Positions 37,123-47,969 of a DNA stretch of 64,000 bases are shown piece by piece. The stretch covers positions 62,001 to 126,000 of the forward strand of contig VZSF01001206.1 of NCBI GenBank assembly GCA_013398295.1, given 5' to 3'. How positions within the stretch are numbered: the stretch's first letter is position 1; every line of letters starts with the position of its first letter. The stretch comes from Chionis minor (Eukaryota > Chordata > Aves > Charadriiformes > Chionididae). The notes under the pieces were generated by a model. That model was not told the DNA's origin. It was given only the letters and a program-made list of their open reading frames with translations, and did no database searches. A program made the position numbers and the translations under genes.

Positions 37123-40100
37123 AACATATTAAATTGATATGTGCAACTTACCTGTTATTAACACTTGTGCCCTTCAAATTCTTCAGCTGGAATTGGAAAA
37201 ACATGTTATGAAGAAACATTTTTTAACAAACAAAAATATTAAGGTACAATTAGATTAGCTTACATTCAGCAACTATGATTCACTTCATACAGTCCTGAAA
37301 ACATCTCAGCCTGACCTTGTCCTCCCGAAGGTGCTGTTCTGAATGCTCCCTTAAGTCCTTCGGCTCAATGAAGAGCTCTCAAAACTTCAGTTTTATTGTC
37401 ATTATGAAACCAGTCTTTCATAGGCATTGTAACCTTCTAAGCATGAAATAGACCATGTTAAAGCCCCACAGTCTTGTTGAGAACATAATACTTTTATGAG
37501 CAATGTTATTTGATGTTTCAAGGTCTTCCACAGCTACAAACAGAAACCAAAATCAACATTAGACAGCCCGCCTCCTGAACAAAGGAACCTGTACTGTTCA
37601 TATAACTGGAAAAAATTAAGGTATCACACTTTAAAGTTAAATCTTTTAGCTTATAAATGATTATAGATCAAAGAAACCAGTCATGCTTTTCTTTTTATGC
37701 TATAACTTTTTGCAAAGATCTACTCAATTAGAAAAAGGTATAGGAATTAAAGAAAGTAAGAGGCAATAGCAAAATGAAAGTCAGGCTTCAACTTCTCCAA
37801 TACACAGGTAAACTCCCTTTTGTCTTCTCATTTTAGTGCTTTTCTGTTTCTGATTGAAAACATGAGAAGTATACAAACAGCTTTTTGCTTTTTTCTTGTC
37901 AACACATTTTATTCGTAAGCACAGATAGAAAGATGTTTTCAAAATTTATACCACATCCAAACTGTCACAAATAAGAAATGCTAAATGTTGTTGCAGTTTT
38001 GCATGGAGGAGAGCTGTGAACTCTCTCTGGCTGATCTGCTGTTTCTCTGATGACAGGGTAGTATTTAGGGTTTCAGCTTTGATGGAAACCTTTTCCTCCC
38101 TTTTAGTGGAGTGGTTTAACTTCTAAAACTAATTTCAGTTTCAGATTTGCCAAGGTGTCTAGAGGGTGGATAATAGGTTCGCTTGTTTGCTTTGACAGGA
38201 ACAGAAGGTTCATCTTGGCTTGTGTATTTCTAGAAGTGTCAGTTTTCCACAAATACTATTAGAAGTCCCTACAATACATACTAGGGTGAATGAGCAGCTT
38301 AACAGACTGCTCTATCTCACATGAAAGTTCATGGAAAGGCTGCAGACAACTTTACTTTTCTAGATTTGGTAAATTTGCTAATCCACAGCAGTATCTCTTC
38401 TACAAATATTCCAACAAAGCACTTCTCACAAATGTACCCCAGGATTAACTTACATGACAGCCTTGTTCATCAACCATTTCACAATTACGTGGAACTTTAT
38501 AAAATTATATTTTGCTTTGCTTCTCTTTGACAAGTTTTCTAAATTAAATAAAGTCTTCATTTTTGTCACAAGCTGTGTTTTGACTTGATTTTATCTCTTT
38601 TTCCTGCTACAGCAAGCCATTTTCAGCTGGTTTTACTCTGAGAGAGAAGTCTTCAGTTTTTATTACAGTAAGTCTCAACTGTAAATTTGGATTGCATTTC
38701 AATAATTATTTTTATTATACAGTCAAAACACTGCTTTTGTCACTAAAAAGAGGTACTTCAAAGCTAATACTAAAACTGGCATTAAGGAGGGATGGAGGAA
38801 GAAACTGGACAGTGAAGAGGAGATTGGAGAATCAATCTGCATTAAATACTATAGATTAATTTGCAGCTGTCTGAAAAGTACGTTATTGTCTTTTTATAAA
38901 ATAAACTCATAACTTTGCTACTTATGCAATTAATCTATTTTTTTTAAAAGTTGTAAAGCTGAAGATGGTTAGGTGTATATTTTGAAGGAGATAAACTGAA
39001 AGAGAACAGTCAATTAAATAGAAAACCTAGACCATCACAGAAAGGAATAAAAGGGATTATTCAGAGCATGGAAACATATGTAAGCAGAACTCTTAAAGAA
39101 AGAAAGCAAATAAAGTCTGTAAATGTCACACTTTTAGGCAACAGAGGAAAGAGGGAGAAGAAGGGATTCACCTAGAATTAAATAAAGTTTTTTGTAGCTT
39201 TTGTTTGACCAAAAGAATTCCTAGGTAAATTCATGGAAACAAAAAAGGGTTTTGTATGACTCATATATTAGAGGAAGTAAAATTGTAAAATCAAGGTCTT
39301 ATTCAACAAATGGAGGAGAAGATTGATGAGTGTTTGACCAAACTTAAAAGTAATTGTTGCAAATATATGAATGATTCCCATTGTTTAGACTGGGGTTATA
39401 ACCTTTTTAATCGCCTATCAGTTTCATGCCACACTTACCAAAAGTCTTGAATAGCCAGTGACTTTATGTGATAAGTTGCATCCCAGCACAAGAGATATTT
39501 CTGACTCCGTGTCACCCATGTCTCCATCCCAGCAAGAGTTTATTTTCAGCAGTTCCCTTGCTATGCAGTTGTTTGCAAAACAACAGTGTATGCAAAATTG
39601 TTGATCCCACCTGCTCATTTGCTCCATAGTCTGCTGCAAGAAAGCAAGGCAATGCAACAGTGCTTTATTTTTCCTCTCTTTATTTAGTTGGTGGACCTGT
39701 GGCAAATGGTAGTTAGGGCTTTCAGGATTAAAGATGAAAGCTTTCCTTGAGGAGACTGTATTGACTAGTTTTGTCTCTTAGGTCTTCGGATTCTCCCTCA
39801 GAGCTTCCACACACTTTAAAAGCACCAATATGCAATATCAGAGGGTTAAGTTGCTCTCTTGCATAAACTAAGGTCATTATGGAAGACAGCACTGCTGCAA
39901 ACTGGCTCAAGCAAACAAAGAGTATAAATTTTGAATTTGTTGCTTGGGGATCATTATGTGGAGTAACAATAGAAAAACAAGGTGGAAAATCTCCTGTGTT
40001 GAATGCTGGTTTAGGAACTTTATCTATAAGCCCATCTCTAATTTTAGTCAGTCCTATATATCGCTGATAGAATGGCAGCCCACAATTATCCAGGAGCAAT

Positions 40101-42263
40101 ATTGAGAGCTGTCAAACATTCCACAGTGCAGCATCAGTGGTGTGGGTTGAATTCTGAGGTGTAAATAAACTGAATGGGAATCTAGAGTAACTGCCTACAA
40201 CGCACTGGCAAAAGAGATGAAACTCTAAATTAATGACTAGACAAGGCCATTTTCTTTTTTTAAAAAAAGCCTTACTGTTGATCCAGAAATGGACAATGCC
40301 TACAAAATGTTATGAAGAAATTACGGGCCACCTACCGGCAAAAAATGTTTACGCACAGTTATTACTGTGATGCTAGTATCTGACCTGCCTGAAAATATCC
40401 AGAATCCTTGAACTAATAGGTCATGTTGTGTCAACTCACAAAAAAATTATTCTAGCCCCTTGGATTCTTTTAAAATAAATTGAAAAATAATATTGTAACA
40501 AACTCAAGTAAAAGATTGATCTTTTTCAAGAAATGCATTTGTTATTTAATTTTGACAAAACTTAACCTGGAGGTTTCAAACACGGAAGGAAAATGCTGTT
40601 TTAATTGTAAGCACAGAACAACAAAGTCAAAATGAATAGCGTAAAATAAGATCTTCCACTAACAGTAAATCTTTAGCATTTCCTATCTCCTATTTTCTTA
40701 AAATGCCATATAATATATTCTCTACATTATGTCTGATGCCATGTGTTTTGAGTAGGACATTATTAGGACAGACAGTATTGTGGACATCCATACAACTTAT
40801 CATATTCATAAAATATAATATTGTACATCTACAGACAGTATGGAAGCTACCTGCACCAAGCACAAAAATGTGTAAAAAGGCATGATACAGTACCCAGAAA
40901 TGCTAGAAAATAAAATAAATACTGTAAATAACCCTTTTCACACTCATTCTTCAAACTAAATATGAGACAGGAGTGCTTATCATATATAGTAAAAACTATA
41001 CGCTTAAGCAGGCAGAGGTTAACGTAGATTTTAAGCAAAGGGCAACACAGAATATGGAAATACTCAATACAGAAATACATAAACATCAGTATTTAAAGGT
41101 AATTTAAATCTTCATTAAGAGAATTTCATTACTAATATACTATGCTCCTAAGACCAGACCATTACAACATCGTAAGAAAGAATTGCCTTTTTAAGCCAGT
41201 GTCAGGTCCCCCTTTAATTCTTTCACCAGAGGGATTTTCCCCCATGTTTTACTATTCACAAAAAAAGGCTTTGATTTGTTATGCTAAACTAATAGTAGCT
41301 TGCGGCATGCCTGGGAGACCAGCATTACACTCTTCAGGGCAAGGTTTGACACATTCTAAAGGCTTGAAATGTAAGCTTAACCTCGTAGTGTTGTAGTTAG
41401 CCCTGTACCTTTGCATCAACTAACTTTTCACAGACTGCCTGTGTGATGGGGGAATGGTGGGGTGGGGCACAACCCTGTCTGTACAGGGCAGAGCTGGGTA
41501 TGAGGTGACCACCTCTGGGACTGGAATTATAGCAACCCCATTGCCACAGATCTCTGAACACTAGCTAGTACAGCAGGTTCAACACCAATCCTGCAGCGAA
41601 GAAAGCTGAGAAGCAGCCTAGGAAATCCTAAAGCCACCTTAGATCCTGCTTACAGATTTAACCTCTCAAAAAGCTCAAAAAAACCCTCAACTGTCAAGCT
41701 CAGCACTGCTAGAGCTATAGGGCTGGGTACCTCAGCCAAATGTAGCTTGAGATGCAGTAATATTTTTGAGTAAAATGTAAACATGTTTTTAGATCTTAAA
41801 ATTAGAAATCTTTCTGCAATACATGCAAACCAAATATTTTTGGGGTGTTTTAATTCTTTGCGGAAGATTTAATTCAGTGAGGTAAAATTAATGCAGCAAA
41901 AAAGCAATGCTTATGAACCCCTTCGTTGATTAACATGATTGTTATTTTCATCCTCAGTATCACCAGAAGTCAGCTTACAAAACATTGTTTATAATTTTTG
42001 TTCAGAAAATGTTGTTATATTTCCTTACACCTTATTTTTTTGACAGACCTGAACACTTGGAAAGAATATTGTATAGATTTGCTTGGTTGAGTTTATGAAT
42101 GGCTGAAGACTTCCATTAAAGAACAAACTCAATTTTCAGTGCCTCTAAGCTAATATACAGCAACAGTATGGGACCACTTTAGCTTTTCATGCTAAAATTA
42201 CAATAGAGTATAATACTCTTCATTTTCCAGTTTTTGGCAGGGAAACTAAAACCACAATTTCAA

Positions 42264-42279
42264 ACACACACACACACAC
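42264..42279 (+). repeat. AC dinucleotide repeat (8 units)
   Basis: Eight AC units. Short ordinary microsatellite. Confidence 0.9.
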
Positions 42280-42617
42280 GAAAACCCACCCACAAAAACA
42301 AAGCAAAGCAAAAAATCCTATAGGAATGCTCCTGACACTGTCAAGTCTTATTAAATTTATAATGTGTTAGGAAAATTTCTAGCAGAAGCCGAAGTATTGT
42401 CTCTGTTCTGCAAGAAGGAGGTCCTCTTGAAATATAAAAGAATTTTCTTTTATTTTGAGGATATTCTTTATGCTTTATTGCTTATGTTATAAAAGCATGG
42501 GATATGGGTTTTCTGTGGATTGGCTCATCATGAGAACACACAAAGAAGCAATATGGGAAATTCATAAGTGCTAAAAGTATGTCTCCTGGCTTTGCTTAGT
42601 ATCAGATATTGCAATTT

Positions 42618-42769
42618 AAACCCCCCCCAAAAAAAAAAAAAACCACAAAACACACAACAACCCCCAAAAAAAAAAAAAACCAAACCACAACACACAGCAC
42701 AACCCCCAACAAAAAAACACCCCAACAACAAAATAAAAGCCAGAACACCACCACCCGCCAAAAAAAAAA
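42618..42769 (+). repeat. Strand-asymmetric A/C-only tract
   Basis: From 42618 to 42696 the plus strand has only A and C (79 nt), and the tract continues to 42769 with just five exceptions (G at 42697, 42739, 42743 and 42757; T at 42734). It begins with C8 followed by A14 and contains further C5-A14 blocks. The complementary strand is therefore T/G only, with several G4-G8 runs. The long open frames over this tract (poly Lys/Thr/Pro one way, Gly/Val/Phe the other) are composition artefacts. Confidence 0.9.
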
Positions 42770-43449
42770 TTCAAACCTTAGTGGTTGTAGCTCACTACTC
42801 ACTGCTAACAGGGAAAAATAGTTTTTTGACAATCATATTAAAGTATTGCTTTTGCAGTTCAAGAAAGAGACAGGAAGTAAGCAGAATAAAACTGAACAAT
42901 TTCTGTAAACCAAGATAAAACAAATTCTTACTCTGGAAACAAATTTCTTCTTATGGAGTCAAACCTGCTGGATGACACAAAGAATGAATGATTCAACATA
43001 GTTACCACATTCTTGTACATCTTATGCTACTGCAAAAACAATTTCGTAATTCAAACAATTTTTCGCTTTAAAATGTTTACATTTTTTGTGACATAAACAG
43101 CACTTCTACACTCTGAAAGAGCAGCAACTCTGAGAAGAACAAGGAAACTTCAGATTCTCCTATTGATAGATAGAGAATGAACCTTTGGTATAAAAATCCC
43201 AGAATAATTCTCCTGGGGACGCTTAAATAAGAGTCTTTTTAATCTTATATAATTAATTCAGGTTTGGTTATTGATGATATACAGTTGTCAGTATTATTGC
43301 TGTTTAATGATTCTCCTGAAACAAATTCCCCTCCATCTTTTTGGAGAACGCAACTGTATTGCATGCAGCTCTAGAACCTCATTACAATATAATAAACAGC
43401 AATTTTGATATCAGCTAAGGGAATCAAGTCAAGGTTTCTGCACAAAAAT

Positions 43450-43473
43450 CCCACCCCCCTCCCCCCTCCCCCC
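43450..43473 (-). repeat. C-run tract; G-quadruplex motif on the minus strand
   Basis: Four C runs of 3, 6, 6 and 6 bases with single-base spacers on the plus strand, so the minus strand has four G runs with 1-nt loops, fitting the strict G3+ N1-7 pattern. Followed by an A run and, from 43491, a T run. Confidence 0.85.
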
Positions 43474-43847
43474 AAAAAAAACCCAGAAGACTTTTTTTTT
43501 ATTTGAGAAAGCAGTACATTTCTTACAGACCAGACATAAACTGATAAGCTTTTGATCATAACAGGTCTCTGCAGTGCTGAGACTGAGGAAATTGTGTTCA
43601 AGGGACAGAGAAAATGACTTCTGAAAATGAGACATCTGGGTTTACAGAAATGAAGCAATTCTTAAATACTTTTACCGTCCTTAGGAGAGACTCCTAACAC
43701 CTTAAGAGATAAAACAAATAATAAACACATGAAATCTGTCAAAACACATGTTCTGCCTCTCAGCTTTTTGCTTTTTATCAATATCCAATGACTACAGCTG
43801 TACAGCAGTACAATTTAACAATGAAATGAGAAAAAATAACTTTTTTT

Positions 43848-43866
43848 GGGGGGGGGGAGGGGGGGG
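43848..43866 (+). repeat. G-run tract on the plus strand
   Basis: Ten Gs, one A and eight Gs, preceded by seven Ts. It can satisfy a G-quadruplex pattern within the runs. Such homopolymers are also error-prone in assembly. Confidence 0.8.
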
Positions 43867-44004
43867 AAGGTGATACACAGAATGTATTAAGTTCATCTGT
43901 GAGCATTATGAAAAATGCAGCTATAGAGACAATAAAAGCATCTGAAAACCTGAGTGGTTTTGTGATATCCCTATATCTCTGACATCCAAAATAATACCAG
44001 AATC

Positions 44005-44300
44005 TCTCTGGGTCAGACCAAAGACCCATCCCACCCAGTGCTTTTTTCCAACAATGAGAAATAGATCTTGTCTGGAAAAAAGGAAATGTAAAGGATTACT
44101 ACCCTAGAATACAGTCCCTCCTCTAATTTGCATCTCACGGACTTCCTGACAAAGAGATTTATATTCCAGAGCCTAATTTGATTTCTCTACCATGAAGGGG
44201 TCCAACTGCTCTCTTATGGCTGGAAAATTTTGAGGACCCATTCATCCTGTTGCAAGAAGTCCTACAGCTTTACTACAGCCTAGCTTATTTACATATTACT
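44005..44300 (+). mobile_element. Possible ancient LINE/SINE relic (CR1/L3-like tail)
   Basis: GGGTCAGACCAAAGACCCAT near 44010-44029 and CATCCTGTTGCAAGAAGTCC near 44244-44263 resemble two landmarks, in the right order, of an old amniote-wide repeat known from turtles and crocodilians. These correspond to a GGTCAGACC...GTCCATCTAGCCCAGT start and a CATCCTGTGGCAAGAAGTTCC downstream block. Divergence is high and I recalled the consensus from memory, so this is a tentative call with approximate ends. Confidence 0.35.
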
Positions 44301-44389
44301 TATATAGGGGCCATTCCAAATTCATCATCTTTCAGAAAGAACTCAGCTTTCTGAAATTCTTCACAGTTTTCTTTGTTGCCCTGAATAAC

Positions 44390-44915
44390 TGTTATGGTTT
44401 GAAAAAATGACAATTTGTTGTCATTTAGACAATTATTCTATCACCCAATGACCCCTCCCCACCCAGGAAGAGGACTCAGGAAAAAACAAGGAAACCCAAT
44501 GGTTGAAATATAAACAGATTTGCTAGAATAATACTAAATAATTAACATTTATAGTATTAAAGAAACAATATTGATCCCAATACCAATATAAAACATACAA
44601 GGATTATACTTGGCCAATTCCTTCAGTAGGAAGCTGTGCAATCCCAGCAGTGGACAGCAAATGTCAGACACTGCAAGCGCTACAGCTTTGGGAAGAAGGG
44701 AAGGCCTCAGGGGTCTGGCACTGGGGAAAGAAGTTCTCAGAATTACAGCCATCATAAAAGACAAGAAACTCCTCAGAAAACTTTCACATTTATATTGAAT
44801 GTGATGTTCATTGTCTGAAATAATCCTGTTGGACAGATTGGGTCAAGTGCCCAGGTCTCAGTCCTCCTTGTCCACACACCTGGTGAGGTCAAAGGTACTG
44901 AGGCATTTAAACCCA
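44390..44915 (-). mobile_element. Probable avian LTR (different subfamily from LTR-A and LTR-B)
   Basis: Starts on the plus strand with TGTTATGGTTTGAAA, similar to the inverted 3' end of LTR-A. Next come CACCCAATGACCCCTCCCC and GGTTGAAATATAAACAG, the latter matching in position the GGTTGAGATAAAGACAG of LTR-A. This shared layout (terminal GGTTT, C-rich stretch, GGTTGARAT-AAACAG) supports a minus-strand LTR. A GC-richer body with repeated AAGGGAAGGCC words follows until about 44900. I could not fix the right boundary or a target duplication. No internal retroviral sequence is seen next to it. Confidence 0.6.
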
Positions 44916-46653
44916 CATACTGCAGCTGCCTATAAGGTAAATATTTTCACAAATTCAGACACTAGAGACTTCTAAAAATACAGTTTTCCCAAGCATTAGA
45001 AGAGACCCGATTGAAAAGGAAAATTACTGAAAGAGGATTTAATCTTGTTGCTCAAACCAGGACAATAACATCTTCAACAAACTTTGTCATATTACTGTTC
45101 ACCCTTTTTGTAGATCATTTATATGTATGTGAAACTACACAAGTGCCAAACATTCTACCCATTACTTTTTCCACTATGAACAATGAAATATTATTCTTAT
45201 TCTCTGTTCTTTACTTTTTTTTTTCTTTTTTTGTTTTGTTTGGTTTGGGTTTTTTTTAATACATGTGAAAGTGTTCTTTTCTACCTGCTTAATTAGTTTC
45301 CCTGCAAAACTCTGAAGCAGAAACCTTGTTTAATATCTTTTGGAAATCTAAGCAGCCTATACTGAGTTATATGTACATCTTACAAACATTAAAATGCATT
45401 CCACACATGTCTATATACTATGGAGACTCCTTATAAAGCTACATGAAATGTTGCTCTGAAGAAATCCAAGAGCGAACCACATGAAGTAAGGGCACAATGT
45501 TATGCAAAGCAAAGCCATCAGCAGTATATTCCAATTTGCCTTTGATTCCTTTAGCCATTAACTTATTGTTAAGAAGTATTTTGTATAACTGAATGGACAG
45601 ATCAGCACACATGGTGAGATTACTACAGTATATTCAGAAAAATGTCCATTGCAATCGTCTCATGTTTTGAATCTTATTACAGCAGTGATCTTTGAATGGC
45701 TAAAAAACCCCCGTGTGTTAGCATATGAAGTATGAAAACAAAATTGAGGAAAAACTTTCTGTGAAGTCTGTCTTGTAAAATGCAAAACTCACTTGAGGAG
45801 ATAAAGAAGATAGAGTACATACTGTTCCATATACAGTATACTAAGGCTTTTCTATTGGCTCGGAAAATTACTAATATGATAACTGTAGCACACATGCCAG
45901 TTATATCCCATTTGGTTCTACAGTAACCCTTGTCTAAATACTGATTGCCTTTGCTATGGACCAAACTGAATAATGCAGAACAGCTCATGAGCTAATGTAA
46001 GTTGTAACAGCAATGCTCATCTCAAAAGCTATGCCAGGAAAATTTACAACAGCCTAGTGAAGGTATTGGAATGACCAAATGACCAAGGCACCCTGAAATA
46101 AGAAAGAGAAAAATGAGAGAAGTTACACATTTTATGGGGGTATCTTTCCAGTCAAATGATGATAACAATATCTATTCTATCTATTGTCATTTGAGCACCG
46201 CTTCCTCAAAATCATGTGATGGTCCATGGTAGATTTGGGGGAATAATTGAGAGCTGACAGTGGTATTCAGTTGTGTGAGACTCTTGAAGCTGACAAAACA
46301 AAAATTAAATTCTCATAAAATAGCATGATGTAAATTACACGAGACAGGGAATCTCTACAACTATAAGGAGCAAAGAAAACTGTGGATTGCTTTCTGTAAA
46401 TTTGATTTGAATGCTCTTACTGCATTTGTTATATCTATCAAGAAGGACGGTTGGTTGCCTCATCATCCTAAAGCAATTTAATTTCAATTTTCAAGTGAAA
46501 TTTGTCCTTTAAACATACAACCTAACTTCTTGCCCTATTGCTGTTAGAAACCTGATCTCTTCCTTACTCCCAAAATCATCATAGTTTAAAAAATTCATAT
46601 CCTATGGCAATTATTCCATTTCAGAAATATGTGACGGTCCCTTATCATCTCAG
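44916..46653. other. Unrecognised DNA, no supported gene
   Basis: AT-rich, with a poly-T/GT-rich tract at about 45217-45258. A 103-codon minus-strand frame at 45677-45988 has no recognisable domain. Confidence 0.5.
45217..45258 (+). repeat. T-rich low-complexity tract
   Basis: Runs of 7-10 T separated by C, G or GG. Low complexity. Confidence 0.85.
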
Positions 46654-46874
46654 AATAGAATCATAGAATCATAGAAAGGTTAGAGTTGGAAGGGACCTTA
46701 AAGATCATCAAGTTCCAACCCCCCCCCTGCCATGGGCAGGGACACCTCTGACTACAGCAGGTTGCTCAAAGCCCCATCCAGCCTGGCCTTAAACACTTCC
46801 AGGGACGGGGCATCCACAACTTCCCTGGGCAACCTGTTCCAGTGCCTCATCACCCTCACAGTAAAGAACTTCTT
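46654..46874 (-). mobile_element. CR1-3: short minus-strand CR1 3' end, cut at an undetermined base
   Basis: Plus strand: octamer tail AATAGAATCATAGAATCATAG, then GGTTAGAGTTGGAAGGGACC, GCCATGGGCAGGGACACC and GGGGCATCCACAACTTCCC, which is the inverted last 220 bp of an avian CR1 in good condition. Homology stops exactly at the single N (46875), in the middle of a conserved stretch (AAGAACTTCTT), and unrelated AT-rich DNA begins. The true element may be longer than the assembly shows. Confidence 0.93.
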
Positions 46875-46900
46875 NGATAAATGAGGATAAATGAGGATAA
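46875..46900. other. Undetermined base and 10-bp tandem repeat at the CR1-3 edge
   Basis: A lone N at 46875 is followed by GATAAATGAG twice and a third partial unit (GATAAAATT). The coincidence of N, abrupt loss of CR1 homology and a tandem repeat suggests an assembly join or polishing failure. Confidence 0.7.
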
Positions 46901-47349
46901 AATTTCTATTGATGCATTAAATGGATTAAAAGCTTTATTCCCTTAGTAAAATGTATCCCACAGTTTAAATATTAAAATGACTGTACTCTTTAATAAGAAA
47001 GCCCTAGTTTCTTCTAAATGTATATCCTATACAACAACAGTACTGTAAATGTTTCATCACAGCTGGAGACGCCCTTTATAGATTTTGGTGTACCATAGTC
47101 ATTTGCTGTAAAAATAATCATGTGTTATTATGGTAAACATATTTTTGTGGAAATATAGCAAGAGAAAATGTGATAAATATGTGTGTATGTATGTATAAAG
47201 ACTATCTCTGACACATTCACAAGTTTAAAAAGATAACTTATAGCAAAGGTCAGGACAAGTTTAGCCACCAGTAAAAGATACAAAACCGCAGTATGCTGTA
47301 ACAGTGACTATTTAAACCAGAAGAATCCAAAGCCAAATCAACTCAGGAC

Positions 47350-47408
47350 ATAGTTGACCCTGCTGCAGCTGGACTAGATAACCTCCAGAAGTTCCTTCCA
47401 GTCTAAAA
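47350..47408 (+). mobile_element. Degraded CR1 3' tail
   Basis: TAGTTGACCCTGCTGCAGCTGGACTAGATAACCTCCAGAAGTTCCTTCCAG matches, with several changes, the last bases of CR1 (GGTGACCCTGCTGC, GTTGGACTAGATGACCTCC, AGGTCCCTTCC). No octamer tail remains. Surrounding DNA to 47969 is unrecognised. Confidence 0.6.
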
Positions 47409-47969
47409 TATCACAAGTTTCTACAAAAAAGGGTATTTTTTCAAGCAAGTTATATTAGCTAACCCATACTTATAAGGCTGAGGAAGCTAATGGTTAAACT
47501 GCCCCCAATTTTTCAATGTCAGACTCTCTCCTTACACTAAAACATGCGGTCCTTAGTCAAACACTACGCACTGTGTCTCATGGTGCTTGGGCGTGGGACA
47601 TAGGAGAGAAAATCAGTAATCAAGGGAAAGTAAGAGTTTACCTCTGCAATAGATGGAAATAAATTTTAGAAAAGGATACAAGGTTGGAAGAAGTCCTAAT
47701 CTATACATTTTTATGTGCTTGAGGATTTTAGACACCTTCCTGGTACTTTGTTCTAGGTAAATTCCCTCTCTCGTCTCCTCTGAAATACAATTCTCTACAA
47801 TATAAACCCAGTGTACTAAAAAACTCCCAAAAAAGTAAAAAAATAGTAAAGGAAAATAAAAATGCACTAAAGGATAAGAAGTTCTTCTGTTGGCTTTGGG
47901 TTGTACACTCAGCTGTGAGATCACCCTCACCTTCCCCAAGATGCTGATAGGTTGACTCATCCTAGTTGT

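Larger units (their letters stand above)
35929..44004. other. Mostly unrecognised DNA, no supported gene
   Basis: About 8 kb without an identifiable gene. Minus-strand frames of 123 codons (39728-40099) and 93 codons (39424-39705) lie close together in different frames; they have no domain I recognise. A patch around 41400-41760 is somewhat richer in GC, with no identifiable repeat. Small features are the 12-bp hairpin at 37094-37122, the AC repeat at 42264-42279, the A/C-only tract at 42618-42769, the C-run tract at 43450-43473 and the G-run tract at 43848-43866. Confidence 0.5.

Noticed and set aside
42528..42918. Several long frames encoding poly-Lys/Thr/Pro or Gly/Val/Phe proteins
   Set aside because: They read through the A/C-only tract on either strand; the unusual composition is a by-product of the repeat.
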